A stretch of DNA of 64,000 nt. It comes from Caenorhabditis remanei. Taxonomy: Eukaryota; Nematoda; Chromadorea; Rhabditida; Rhabditidae. Below are positions 12,106-23,964 of this stretch, piece by piece (the stretch's first letter is position 1; the number at the start of each line of letters is the position of its first letter). The notes under the pieces are model-generated. The model was not told the DNA's origin. It was given only the letters and a program-made list of their open reading frames with translations, and did no database searches. The stretch covers positions 13,764,001 through 13,828,000 of the forward strand of contig NC_071332.1 in NCBI RefSeq assembly GCF_010183535.1, given 5' to 3'. The translations under genes were made by a program, and so were the position numbers.

Positions 12106-14444
12106 AGTATAAACTTCACACATCAAGAACAGAAGCCTCATGGTGTTTAATCGTTGAAAATTTGTGGAGCGGTCAGCTTCCTACCCTCGGCAATTCATCC
12201 ACATGACTCTGCAAGGCCGAGATATGCGAACTTCATTGTTCTGGAGCATGGAAACGAGTAAATTGAATCTATGAGATTTGACACTTTGAGAGTGAAGAAT
12301 ATCAACCTGAAGAAGATATTTGAAGACGTTCACTTATATCTCAATGAAAACAACGCTCTTTACTAATGCTATAAGAATATGGCAGAAATGGAAAAAGAGA
12401 TGCTCATTGAAATTGGATTGGATGGAAACGAATCAAGCAATGACAATCTTCGGTTCAAGTTGATATCTCCACACGAGTTGGATCGACAAGACGTTTTAGC
12501 TGCTCATCACAAAGTGTATGGAAGAGAGAAACAGATTGGGAAAGATTTCCTTTCTGTGGCATTCAGTCTGAATCCAGAAGATTCAACCATTCTGCCCAGA
12601 GGACTGACGATTTATCCAAAAAACCCATCAAACCGGAATCCTCAAGAATCAATTTCCATCTTTTCGAATCTCTTCTGCGATGCGCTCAGCTATCCTTTAT
12701 TGTTCCCAGATGGAAAAGGCTTATGCGCTTCACAAATATCGAAAATGGACAGTTAAAACACCGAAGCCATCGTATGAAGAACGAATCAGGGATGATATCA
12801 AAGAAATGAGAAGGAATGGGGAAGATCCAGCTGACTACTACATATTGGAGCCAGGGTTTGAGGAAATGCCTGAAAATCTAGAGCCAGACCGAAAATCTAA
12901 AAGTGGAGACGTTTCAATAGAACAATCTCCAGAATTTGTGCATCAAAGAGATGAAATTTCAGAAGAGGAAGACTTGGAAGAAGAAGAGGAACATCCTACA
13001 AAGTGATTTGATTTTTTATGCATTTCGAATAGTTCTTTTTTTCAGCCTCAACAACGTGCAAATTCTTCTGTACAGAATTCTGGAAGACGAGCAAGATGCA
13101 CCTATTGATTCATGCATCGGTCAGCAAACTAATGTTATCATGAAATGTATCCGATGGTGGATAGGACAAACGCCGCAGTTGATATTCCATTCGTATCGGG
13201 CAACCCATTCGGTTCAGAAGACATCGGAGAGTTATGAGAAGAAGAACCGCCGTACAATCGATGGAACTGATAAATACGATGACTTCGATCCAGATAGTTT
13301 CCAAAATATAGATATCGATCAAGAAGAAGACTTGGCGGCTTCAGAAATTGATACGGTAGAGATGTTCTATGAAGATGAACATGACGCAGAACCATCTGCA
13401 TTGGGACGTAAAAATGACGGTGTCAAAGTCCAAAACGTTGGTCAACGAGAGTTTCAAGTATAGCCGAATGTGGCAACTTTCTATTCCAACACCGGGATGA
13501 GATTCCCTGTCGATTTCAAGGAGCATCCAGAATTCTCGGTCAACTTTTTGTCATCGATTATGCATGTCGAATGATCGAAGAAAGAATGGGAGCAATTGTT
13601 ATGAATCGAGCAGAATTCAAGAGTTTCTCAAAAAGACGCTGAGTGTTCCAGTTCCTTCAGAAATTGATTGCTGTGAAGTTGAAAGGATTGAAGAAGTTCG
13701 GTCTATTGGTCACGATTCCATCAAGTGTACCTGGAACGGCAAAGTACCAAAGGGAATTGGTCATGTCTGCTGTCACTCTCGCGAACAATCTTGAGACAGA
13801 CTTATTTCTCACATTCACCGGCAACCCAAAATGACCAGAGATTCAGAGAGAATGCAAGAGATTGGGAGTGACATGGGCTGAGGGCATTCCAACTCCGGTA
13901 AACACCGTTTTCCGCGCGAAATTCGAGACATTGTTAAAAGATGTAATCGGATTGAAAAAGAAGAATTCCAGCAGAAAAGGTAAACATTGCAATTTGAAAG
14001 GAATGTTTGGCAAATTGCTTTGGTGGTATATTCGGTCGAGTTCCAACAAAGAGGAATGCATCATGTCCATATGTTGTTGTCGCTGAAAGAACACATCACA
14101 AACGCTGCTCAAGTTGACAAGATGATTTCGGCTGAAGTTCCAGAGCTTCCACTTTCTTCAGATCCTGATTATGAAGAGGTATGTTGCTTTTTAACTTTCT
14201 TAAACTCATTATATAATTATTTTCAGAAACTTTGCTACTACGAGCTGGTGAAATCTCTCATGGTACATTTTCCTTGCAGAGACGATCCAACAGCATACTG
14301 CAAAGATGGTGCGAAATCACATTGGAACAAATGCACTAAAGGATTTACAAATAAATTTTCTGACTCTTCAGTGCTCACCGACAATCAGTACCCGGATTAC
14401 AAGAGAACGAAATCTAATCAGTTCACTATGTATTGGAACGGAAA
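12106..14444 (+). pseudogene. decayed Helitron Rep (N-terminal half)
   Basis: Fragments in several frames together resemble the Helitron-like N-terminal region and the start of the HUH Rep domain. FCDALSYPLLFPDG (about 12680-12720) matches the conserved YPLLFP block. Near 13640-13830, frames read LLVTIPSSVPGTAKYQ and DLFLTFTGNPK, followed by a stop and PEIQRE. Around 14000-14090, VVYSVEFQQRGMHHVHMLL contains the two-histidine HUH motif. Near 14230-14440 come further Helitron-like segments (LVKSLMVHFPCRDD, NKCTKGF). At least three frame changes and stops make it non-functional. No helicase region is seen; similarity ends at the foldback element that begins near 14445. Confidence 0.7.
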
Positions 14445-16015
14445 GGCATTTAATTATGAGGGTACAACAATTCTAGGGTACAACAGGGTACAACATTTTT
14501 AGGGTACAACTTTTTCAATTTTAGGGCACAACTTTCTCAATTCTAGGGTACAAAAATTCTAGGGTACATTAATTCTAGGGCGCAACTTTTCTAGGGTACA
14601 ACTTCTCTGTAATTCTAGGGTACAACTTGAATTAATTTAAGGGTACAACAAATATAATTCGAGGGTTCAACTTTTTCTGCTAGAAGTTTAACAGTTCGCA
14701 ACCAAAAATATGATAAAACGCATAGGACAGTAAGCGAGAGAAATGCGGTTATGAATGTAAACTGAACAGAGAGGTTTTGACAAATTAAAAACGCAACGTC
14801 ACTAAAATGGTGGTGAATTGCTCGAATTCTACATTCTAAAAATTCAGCATTCAACATCTGGGCGAAACAGTAATTCTTGTCATTAACAGTTTTTTTTCCC
14901 GGCAAACACTCTTTGACTCCTATGTCTCTTTGATTTAACTTTCCTAATAGTGTCTATTTGAATACACCTTCTTCTATATAGTTGGAAGATCTCTGAACAT
15001 CCTATATTGACTAGAGCCTCAGAGAGTTAGTTAAACAGTTTGCATGTGAATGGATAGTCAATTTTGCCAATGAAAAACAATTAGTTATAATCACAACCAC
15101 TTTTAACATTCCTCTTTTTGGACTAGAACAGAGTTTCATGTGATCCCGATTTCCGACTTCAGGATAAACAATGTTCATTTCCATGCAACTCGGGTATGGA
15201 TCTAGTCGAAAAAGTGTTCTAATTAGAAAGTTGGAGATTCTACAGTTCAAACGTTGAATAGATCTCTTATTTTCCAATATCTCAAGCAACTTAGATTGTT
15301 TGAATTTAGTGGATTGCCATGAGTTGTTAATCAAAACTTTAGTAGGTTGCTCACACAAATATTCCTAGAACAGGGAAAACGGTGATGGTAGATTAATATT
15401 TCAATTTAATAGAAATTAATGTTGTAGCTCCTACTCAAGATATTCAGTTAACGATCCAAAATGATTCTAGAACTCCACAAAAACTGCTTACTGATTTCTG
15501 GAGTCATAAATATTAGAGCTATTCAAATTATGTAGTGATTGAGAAAGGTGAAGTGAAAGAGTGTTTGCCCGGGAAACAAACTGTTAATGGCAAGAAATAC
15601 GATACCGCTCAGATGTTGTTTCATAATGTAGAATTCGAGCAATTCACCACCATTTTAGTGACGTTGCGTTTTTAATTTGTCAAAACCTCTCTGTTCAGTT
15701 TACATTCCTAACCGCATTTCTCTCGCTTACTGTCCTATGCGTTTTATCATATTTTTGGTTGCGAACTGTTAAACTTCTAGCAGAAAAAGTTGAACCCTCG
15801 AATTATATTTGTTGTACCCTCAAATTAATTCGAGTTGTACCCTAGAATTATAGAGAAGTTGTACCCTAGAAAAGTTGCGCCCTAGAATTAATGTACCCTA
15901 GAATTTTTGTACCCTAGAATTGAGAAAGTTGTGCCCTAAAATTGAAAAAGTTGTACCCTAAAAATGTTGTACCCTGTTGTACCCTAGAATTGTTGTACCC
16001 TCAAAATTAAATGCC
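14445..16015. mobile_element. 1.6-kb foldback element with GGGTACAAC arrays
   Basis: Long inverted repeats of about 470 bases (14445-14917 and 15557-16015) flank a unique core of about 640 bases. Both arms begin GGCATTTAATT.TGAGGGTACAAC and then carry about ten irregularly spaced copies of TAGGGTACAAC or GGGCRCAAC, pointing inward. The arms also share the GTTTGCCCGG-type inner end. No transposase was found; the core (14918-15556) has no convincing ORF. It resembles non-autonomous foldback DNA transposons. It abuts, and probably interrupts, the Helitron relic. Confidence 0.75.
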
Positions 16016-16128
16016 GAACGGAAAAAAAAAAAGGCAGGCAGCGATTGTTTTACAATTTATTAGTGTATCTTTGATTGGGTCAAAAATGAAATACACTATC
16101 AATTTTGCATGAAACAAATTTATTCATT

Positions 16129-17356
16129 TTATAAAGCTGTAACTGTACGAATTCGTAATTGAGAGTTTGTTGTACTTTGATTGTTTCCGGAACAACAGAA
16201 ACAACAAACATTCTTTAAAGTCATATGTTTCCTCAACGACAAATAGTTTCTTTTGTTGCAAAAAAGATAAGAAATTTGAATAATCAAAGGGGTTGAGAAT
16301 ATGTCAAAAAGTAGCAGATATGAGAACAGCTGCAACATTTTCTATCAATAAAACTGAATAACTTCAGTCTTACCAAAATTTTAGAAAGTGAGGTAACAAC
16401 ATGAACGAAGTAGATTAGCAGGTGTAGCTGAAACAAAAAATATCGGAAGCCATGCAGCGACTTACACTTTTGAAGAAAACAGTGGATATAGTTTGATTTA
16501 GAATGTATCTATGAGGCTTGTTTGTCACAGACGATGATAATTTTGCAAGTCTATGTACACTAACGGATATTGGAATATAAAGAGAGGCAGAAACTAGTAG
16601 AATAATGTTGATCATGAGGTAGTATATCTGAATTGTTTTGTTGGAGATGTTAAGCCTCTATAAAACTTACCAGGTACATGTTATACCCAATTTCTGCAAC
16701 CGATTCATCACCCTGGTTCTTATAAGTACTCAAATACTTATAAACTCCTCCACTTATGCTGTATGTACTATAAAGAAGTATATATAAACTATAAATAACC
16801 CATTTCATGAACTTTTCTTTCAGACTGATGCGAGTTTCCAGTTTTTTGAAAAAATAAAGGAGGAATCTCTGTAGACCCAATAAAGCGATGATACAATGAT
16901 GCACGTGAACAAGTATGACAATTGTGACAGCGAAGAAGATGAGTGTGTAGTTAAAAATGGACTGTCGGTTGAACAAAGTGTAATATCTAGAAAAACTCAA
17001 TTTTTGAAAACGTGGGAACCAAGTTATGAGAATAGAAACAAGAAAAGAAGAAACTTACAGAAAATTAGTTATAAACATCACAAAAACAACGTAAAATGCT
17101 TGATTTGCTTGGTAGAAATGATTCATGATAGGATATATCGGAGCCTGAAATAACAATGAAAGTTTTGAGGTCAGATGTACGAAGCTCTCACTGATTCATC
17201 ATGTTTCCGATTCTCTCAATACACAATCAAAAATAATGGAAATACAATAATTAAGATGACGACAAAGCCGAAAATAAGTATAACCATCGTGAAGTTGAAA
17301 ACAGTAACTACCCATTTTTCTGTAGTTGGAGAGAAGTATTGTTTGGTGTGGTTCAT
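16129..17356 (-). pseudogene. srz chemoreceptor with one nonsense codon
   Basis: A serpentine receptor of class Z, minus strand. Exon 1 (17192-17356) encodes the first membrane segment and ends near VFPLFLIVY-stop-ENRKHDES. The family hallmark here is an NRE/NRK motif after TM1, as in the neighbour (FVYKSNRERER). The TGA at 17216-17218 replaces the residue after VY. Following exons read APIYPIMNHFYQ, then HVHHCIIALLGLQRFLLYFF (TM3 region), then a TM4-5 exon. A short exon (LHLLIYFVHVV) is joined by a 44-nt intron to the last exon, STPLIIQISYLFCNKRN. Apart from the TGA the gene looks complete, so the loss is recent or an error. Tandem paralogue of 17559-19045. Confidence 0.78.
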
Positions 17357-17558
17357 GAGACGTTATGTTTTTTTAAAATTATTTTATTTTGAGAGATTCA
17401 GCTGAATCTCTGCAAAACTCAAATGTGCAGTTTTAATCTGTGAGCATTTTTAAAGAAACAAAAAACATATAAATGCCAGGTGAACGTTATAAGTGTAAGT
17501 AGACACTACTTAAACTATATTTATTTTTTCAATGTGTGTATTTTTCCAAAATAAAAAG

Positions 17559-19045
17559 TTACGGAAAGGCAGTTGTAATTCCATTGAATCCGTGAAGAGT
17601 TGGATCAACTCTCGGAGTTCTTGAAAATATGCAGCACCATGTTTTGAGAGAAAAAGCAGTTTTGAAAGTTTGTAAATTTTGTTTGTTGCAGAAAAAGTAT
17701 GAGACTTGAATAATCAAAGGAGTTGTAATTATATAACACATCAAGAAGTAAGCCAAGAACTGAAATCGTGACTTTGGACACACTGGGGATCGAGTTAAAG
17801 AACTATAAGCATGCTAATCCATCTCCAATCTCCCTCGAAAAAACGTTCGTTCCAAGAAATAAGAAAAAGAAAAAGTTGCATTTGTGCTACGAATACAGGA
17901 AATTGGAACACGGCTAAATTGAACTGATACATATTTTTGTCTATCACGTACCCTTGCGGACGTAAATAAAATAAAATTAAAATTAATAAAATAAAATGAA
18001 AACGTTCAATTACGATTCCCTTTTTTCTCACCGATGAAAGAGGGCGTGCAGCTACATAGTTACTCAGGAAAGAAATGAAATGCATCTGAAAATGTTGTCT
18101 TACGAGAATAAAAAGCTAAATGTTGAACAAAATCAACTTACAATTTTGAAAGCTATAATCAACTTTGTTTGGTACAAAATATATTTATCCGGCTTTTTTT
18201 TGATTACCGAAATTAAAAATGAGTGTTTCCGAACATGAAACACAATTAGAACATATAAAGATGAAGATAGAAAGAGAATCGTGATGATGATCCCGTAATA
18301 TACCTGAATATTTGCTTTCGAAGCATTTCAAAAACTCATCTCACCACTGCAATTATTACACTTGAATCGGAAATCTTCTCATAGTTTTCGGAATCTTGTA
18401 AGACAAGATATTCATATACTGCGGTGAATAGAAGACAACAAGAATAAAACACTCCATAAATTCCGAATAAAACAATATTCATTGACTTTTCCGGAATATT
18501 GACGTATCTATCCACGCTGGGAAAAAAGTAAAGAAGAAATCTCTGTAGGGCCAACAAGGAAGTGATTAAATGATGAATATGCACATAGATAACAATGATG
18601 AATATCATCCAAATACATATTGCCTCATAAATTTCTTTTTCGGTCAAATTATACGGCAACCTGTGTGATTGGATAAGTTTCTAATTCTTTAATCTTAATA
18701 CTTACATAAACTTTGTTTTTGAAGGTTTGGAGATTCTACGAAGAAGAAAAGAGGAAACTAAAAGGAAGAATAAAACATAATAGAAACAGGTTACTTTGTA
18801 GAAATGATTAATCAAAGGAAACACAGCCGTCTATAAAATGGTTATTCAAAAATCATTCATTGAATACTTACCTTTCGTTCTCGTTCTCGATTGGATTTAT
18901 AAACAAAAACAAAAAGAGGGAAGACCAGAATCAGAAGAACTAGAAAAAATAAAAACAAGAAAAAAAACAAAATTGCAGAAAAGAAGACAATGATTTTATT
19001 CACTAAACTAGGCTCATTTCCAATATATTTATTCAAGTTATCCAT
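17559..19045 (-). CDS. serpentine receptor class Z (srz)
   Basis: Seven minus-strand exons: 18872-19045, 18706-18830, 18345-18660, 18142-18303, 18032-18085, 17804-17923 and 17559-17759. They total 1152 nt, 383 residues. TM1 ends in PLFVFVYKSNRERER. The next exon is AVFPLINHFYK. TM3 has the srz-typical HIHHLITSLLALQRFLLYFFPS. The last exon has TTPLIIQVSYFFCNKQN. Srz proteins are seven-membrane-pass candidate chemosensory GPCRs. The last intron is 44 nt with a weak GTTCTT donor; without it the frame stops at 17795. That makes the 3' end the least certain part. Exon 6 (ERFFEGDWRW segment) is not something I recognise in the family. Confidence 0.75.
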
Positions 19046-20376
19046 TTTGCGAATGTGAGAAAGAATGACTTATACTCGAATCTCAGGGAGTAATAGGCGG
19101 AATTATCAGAATCAAATGGCACTTATTCATCTGCTTCTCCTAGAAAATTAAATTGGTCTCAGGTGTTTTATGCAGCCGGGTGCGAAGAGCAAATTCCATT
19201 AGACTTGGACTCATGATCAAACTGAATTACCATTAAATGAACTGTTCAAAAATACCAAAAGCATTAGCTCGCTGATTAGAAATCACAATATCTTACATTA
19301 CACAAAAGTGATGGCAAATTTAGGTTAACACACAGCAACGCGCAAACAAAAAAAAAATTAGCCGTAGGGCACGTTCGCATTGCTTACAGTAATACTCAAC
19401 AGAAAAGTCAAATTTTTACCGAGTCGGGCGCATAAAATCTTGAATATCTCGATTTCCCGAAATTTGCTCTCAGAATGCATATCCATTTCGTGTAGAGGAA
19501 GACTTTTTGTATGATTTCGTCAATTTTCACACTCTAATATTGTGTATTCGTGGTGCCGACTCGAGATTTATGCAAAATCAGTATTTCAACGGCGCCTAAA
19601 AAACCGAGTTTTTCGGTGTTATTTCAGCTGGATTTTCAATTTTCGAAGTCGGAATACTGTTTCTGAACAGAAACAAATCAGAAAATGAGAAAAACATAGT
19701 GTAAAATCTCTGATTTTGTGAATTTCTCAAATTTTCGAAAATTCACAAAATCTGATTTTTGTTGATCGCCGACTCTCAAGAGACATTGTTTTTCCATTTT
19801 TATGACTTTCTGATGCTGTAAATGTCGAAAAATCTCAAAACTATGCTGATTTATCTAATCACTATGCGAGAGAGTAGGCGAATTAGAGATACGCAGATAG
19901 TGGGAGGAATTTTGAAAGCTGTGCGCGTTTCGCGTTTTTTGTGAGCTCGTTCCTCGTGCAGGGTACTGTGTAACATTTCACTTAAAATTTTAATTTGTTG
20001 TCGCGTCACATGATTGCACATTGAGGATCATATAAACGTGAAGAATATTTTTAATGTGTTTGAAACTGTATTTAGAAAACAAACTTTGAAATTCACTCAT
20101 AAATCAGAAAACGATTGGATTGAATAATCAAAACTCGTTACAGAAAACAAGGAAAAAATGTTTTTGTTGGATCTCCCACCAGTCATCATTTTCCAGTCAT
20201 GTAGTAAGTAAACAATGGGCATGAGAATTAGATTGTAAAAAATTATATTGTTATCGGTTCTTTTACTCGATACCTGGCAATTTCAAATTAAATTAGTTCC
20301 ATTCAGAATACGAACTTTTCCTGAAATCTTGGGGGTTTACGTTGAGAGGGTTCAGACTATTTCACTCTAGCTCGTA
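19046..20376. other. intergenic repeat-like DNA, no gene seen
   Basis: AT-rich stretches with sections such as 19430-19990 (CGAATTTCTCAAATTTTCGAAAATTC and similar) look like degenerate dispersed repeat. No ORF of note. Confidence 0.4.
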
Positions 20377-23300
20377 ATGGAGACAGAAAACAAAACGATA
20401 GAAATTCTTTCATTAATCAGAAAAATCTTGGTTTCAGTTTTCCATTTGATTTGGAGTCCGCTTTGTTTTCGAGAGAAACTCGTAATGGAAACTCAACAGT
20501 GGATGGGATTTACTTTGTTACCAGTGAGTTTTGTTGCTATTAGATTAGTCGTTCAGTAAAAACATATTTGAAAATCAAATACCTCATAAACATACTCATG
20601 TAGTCTTGACGAAGTAACTTTAACCAGGTCTAAAATGCTCTATTTTCAGTTCGGTCTTCTTGGTTTTGTATGCAACTGGATGATTGTTTTTGTTATCTGG
20701 AAGTCTGGAAGCTTCTCACATTCATTTGTTACTCTCACTGCAAATCAATCATTTTTTCAGGTGGGTTTTGATCATAGTTGTCAAGGCCCGGGCCGGGCCG
20801 GGCCGGGCCGGTAGAAAATTTTCAAGGCCCGGCTTCAAAAAATGACCCTTTTTTTCCTAATTTTTTTTCGATATTTTTTCAATTTTTTATCGAAAATGTG
20901 ACCATTTTTTTACTATTTTTCAGATTTTCTTCTAATTCTGAATCATAGTCGAAAATTTGACTTTTTCGCGAAAAAATTCAAAAAATTCGAAAAAATTTGA
21001 AAAAATTTGAAAATTTGACTTTCGCGCCAATTTGCCCGGGCCTTCGGGCCGGGCCTTGACAACTATGGTTTTGATACACAAACATCAGTTATTGGGTTTT
21101 TCTCCGAAAAAACATGGTTTGTACATATCTTTGTCATCGGATCTATAAGGATCATCAATTCCTCATACTGATGAATCACATGGGAATTTCTCTCCAATTT
21201 CAGGCAATCCACTCATCTATATATTTATTTTATGTATTTCCTATGATCTCACTAGACTCCGCCTACCTGAAAGATGAATCATATCATATTGGATACCTGA
21301 TATTGGTTTGCTATGACTCTTCGATGCAAATTCATTTTATAATGACTATCAATAGGCTCTTAGCTGTATTCACTCCATTTTTATATGCAAAAATCTTCAG
21401 CCAGAGAATTACAAAACTAGTATGCATAGTTTCATTTGCAGTTTCCTTTTCGATCATTACTCTGTTTTTCAGATTTCGTAAGTTTCAGAGATCCTAAACA
21501 ATGAAAATAGATCAACGCTTTCAGTTGACTGTAGAATGGCGTACCTCGACACTATGTGGATGTTTGAGTACTCTGAACAGACTATCTGTCAAACGTATCT
21601 CAAATTTAATGACTTGGGAAAAATCACATTTTTTGCAATTTCAAATGTGGTTCTGGACACGATAACTGTGACAAGATTATGTTACAAGAAACAAAAGGTG
21701 CTCATAGATCTGTTGTAGACTTGAACTAATTGACATTTCAGCTCCAAAAATCAACAAATTCCATGCCTTCCGTGCTGAACAAAAAAGAGATAGATTTTTT
21801 GAAACAGGTAAATAAGTCAATGAGAATCTGAATTATTTCTACATATGTAATGTTTCAGTCATTCAGTCAAGGAATCATGTTATTTTTGGGACTTTCAGTT
21901 TTCATTTTTGCTCCGGAAATGGTGATGGATCCAATGAGAGCATTCCTCATGTCTTCCTTGTTTTGGTGTTTTCTACATGCTTTTGATGGGTGGGAAGATT
22001 GAAAAAACAATCATGCTTGAGAGTATTAGTCTGAAAAACAAGTTTTACTGATTTCAAAGAAACAGCCTTTCTCATAATAGTTGCTAATCGTACCAGTTAC
22101 TCATCCATGATAAACATACAGTAGCGAGCATAAGTGAGCACCCCTTTGTACTTTCATGTGTAACTCAACTGAATCATGTCCGTTTTGCCTAAACTTTTTT
22201 TTGAAAGGAAGCCAAAATATTCAGCAATACGAATATATGTTTTTTGAAAAATTTCCATCACTGATTTTTTCGATAATCGATTTTTCCTGATCTTGATTTG
22301 AAAATCCGAAAAAACTTTTTTATTTTTCTCTTGGAGTTATTGAGTTTTTTGTTTCAAAATGTTGGAAAATGATCAGATAAACAAAAAATTATGTTGAATT
22401 GGCTTCTCAACTCCTGAGCATCATGCTAGAGCTCCAGAAGTCAAAAGTAGTGCCCTCGGAAAAATCTTCATAACTCATAAAAAAAGGCTTCAAATTAGCC
22501 GAAACATGCACTAAAAGACGTGTCTTGTGTTTTTCTACAAATCAACATTAAAACTACAGTTTAAGAAAAAATAATTTTTCTAATTTTTTTCACTCAAAAT
22601 TTTTTTATTCCTATTTTTTCTGAATTTCTGGTATTTTCTGGATGAAAAACAAACATAACTTTTAAAAACTGCTCGCAAAATGCTTTATCACACATAATAA
22701 AACACATTTATGTGTTCCTTGTTCGTGCTGTAGTCAGAAAATACCAGAAATCGAAACATGCACCAAAAGACGTGTCTTAAGTTTTTCTACAAACCAACTT
22801 TAAAAAATTACAGTTTAGGAAAAAATAATTTTTCTAATTTTTTTCATTTAAAATTTTTTTAAATTCCTTTCTTTTCTCAATTTTTGGTATTTTCTGACTA
22901 CAGCACGAACAAGGAACACATAAATCTGTTTTATTATGTGTGATAAAGCATTTTGCGAGCAGTTTTTAAAAGTTATGTTTGTTTTTCATCCAGAAAATAC
23001 CAGAAATTCAGAAAAAATAGGAATAAAAAAATTTTGAGTGAAAAAAATTAGAAAAATTATTTTTTCTTAAACTGTAGTTTTAATGTTGATTTGTAGAAAA
23101 ACACAAGACACGTCTTTTAGTGCATGTTTCGGCTAATTTGAAGCCTTTTTTTATGAGTTATGAAGATTTTTCCGAGGGCACTACTTTTGACTTCTGGAGC
23201 TCTAGCATGATGCTCAGGAGTTGAGAAGCCAATTCAACATAATTTTTTGTTTATCTGATCATTTTCCAACATTTTGAAACAAAAAACTCAATAACTCCAA

Positions 23301-23637
23301 GAGAAAAATAAAAAAGTTTTTTCGGATTTTCAAATCAAGATCAGGAAAAATCGATTATCGAAAAAATCAGTGATGGAAATTTTTCAAAAAACATATATTC
23401 GTATTGCTGAATATTTTGGCTTCCTTTCAAATAAAAGTTTAAGCGAAACGGACATGATTCAGCTGAGTTACACATAAAAGTACCTAGGGGTACTCACTTA
23501 TGCTCGCTACTGTACAAATTTTTTGAAATTCCAGCTTGACAACAATATTGTACAACTCCGACATTCAAAGATACATCCGGAAGGCGTTTGGAAAACAAAA
23601 TTCAATTGTTGCCGTCTCGTCCTGCCTAAACCGTTGA
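20377..23637 (+). CDS. serpentine receptor class X (srx)
   Basis: Seven exons: 20377-20523, 20650-20760, 21204-21477, 21525-21697, 21742-21807, 21859-21989 and 23535-23637. They sum to 1005 nt, 334 residues, with matching phases. Srx features include FVCNWMIVFVIWKSGSFSHS (TM1), the TINRLLAVFTPFLYAKIF block after TM3, NKKEIDFLKQSFSQG before TM6, and LYNSDIQRYIRKAF after TM7. A candidate chemosensory GPCR. The start could instead be the internal ATG at about 20485, nearer TM1. Intron 2 contains a hAT-type MITE. Intron 6 (about 1.5 kb) is almost entirely a palindromic element; both leave the splice sites intact. Confidence 0.83.
20773..21067. mobile_element. hAT-type MITE in srx intron 2
   Basis: A 295-bp element with terminal inverted repeats CATAGTTGTCAAGGCCCGG / CCGGGCCTTGACAACTATG. 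It is flanked by a perfect 8-bp direct repeat GTTTTGAT (20765-20772 and 21068-21075). An 8-bp duplication and a CA...TG end fit the hAT superfamily. The ends are extremely GC-rich (GGGCC iterations), while the interior is AT-rich. No coding capacity. Confidence 0.8.
22119..23512. mobile_element. 1.4-kb palindromic TA-flanked element in srx intron 6
   Basis: The ends are CAGTAGCGAGCATAAGTGAG and its reverse complement, flanked by TA on both sides, as in Tc1/mariner-type insertions. The two arms, each about 620 bases, are nearly perfect inverted copies. The short centre (about 22750-22890) holds a third partial copy of arm sequence (GAAACATGCACYAAAAGACGTGTCTT). No transposase ORF. A non-autonomous foldback element. 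Confidence 0.78.
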
Positions 23638-23964
23638 ACTCGAATACAGAACATTTTTTATTTCATTCTCCCAGAACAAAAATGCTTTAAAAACTGTTTT
23701 TTGTTAGAGTATTCTAGATTATTCTATCGATTCATCCACATATCTCCTGTATTTTTTCAAACAGTTTTTCCATGATTGGGAGTTCATTACGTCAATTCAC
23801 ACTTAAAAAAATAAAAAACAAAAAACGAATGACCCAACCGCATTTCCTAATAACCTGACCCTTCCCAAGTTTCATGCCCTATTTTTCTCCGCATAAAAGA
23901 AACTGTCCGTTCACAAAACCTCAATATTTGTCTTCTTCTCCGGATTTCTGAAATCTGGACAAAG

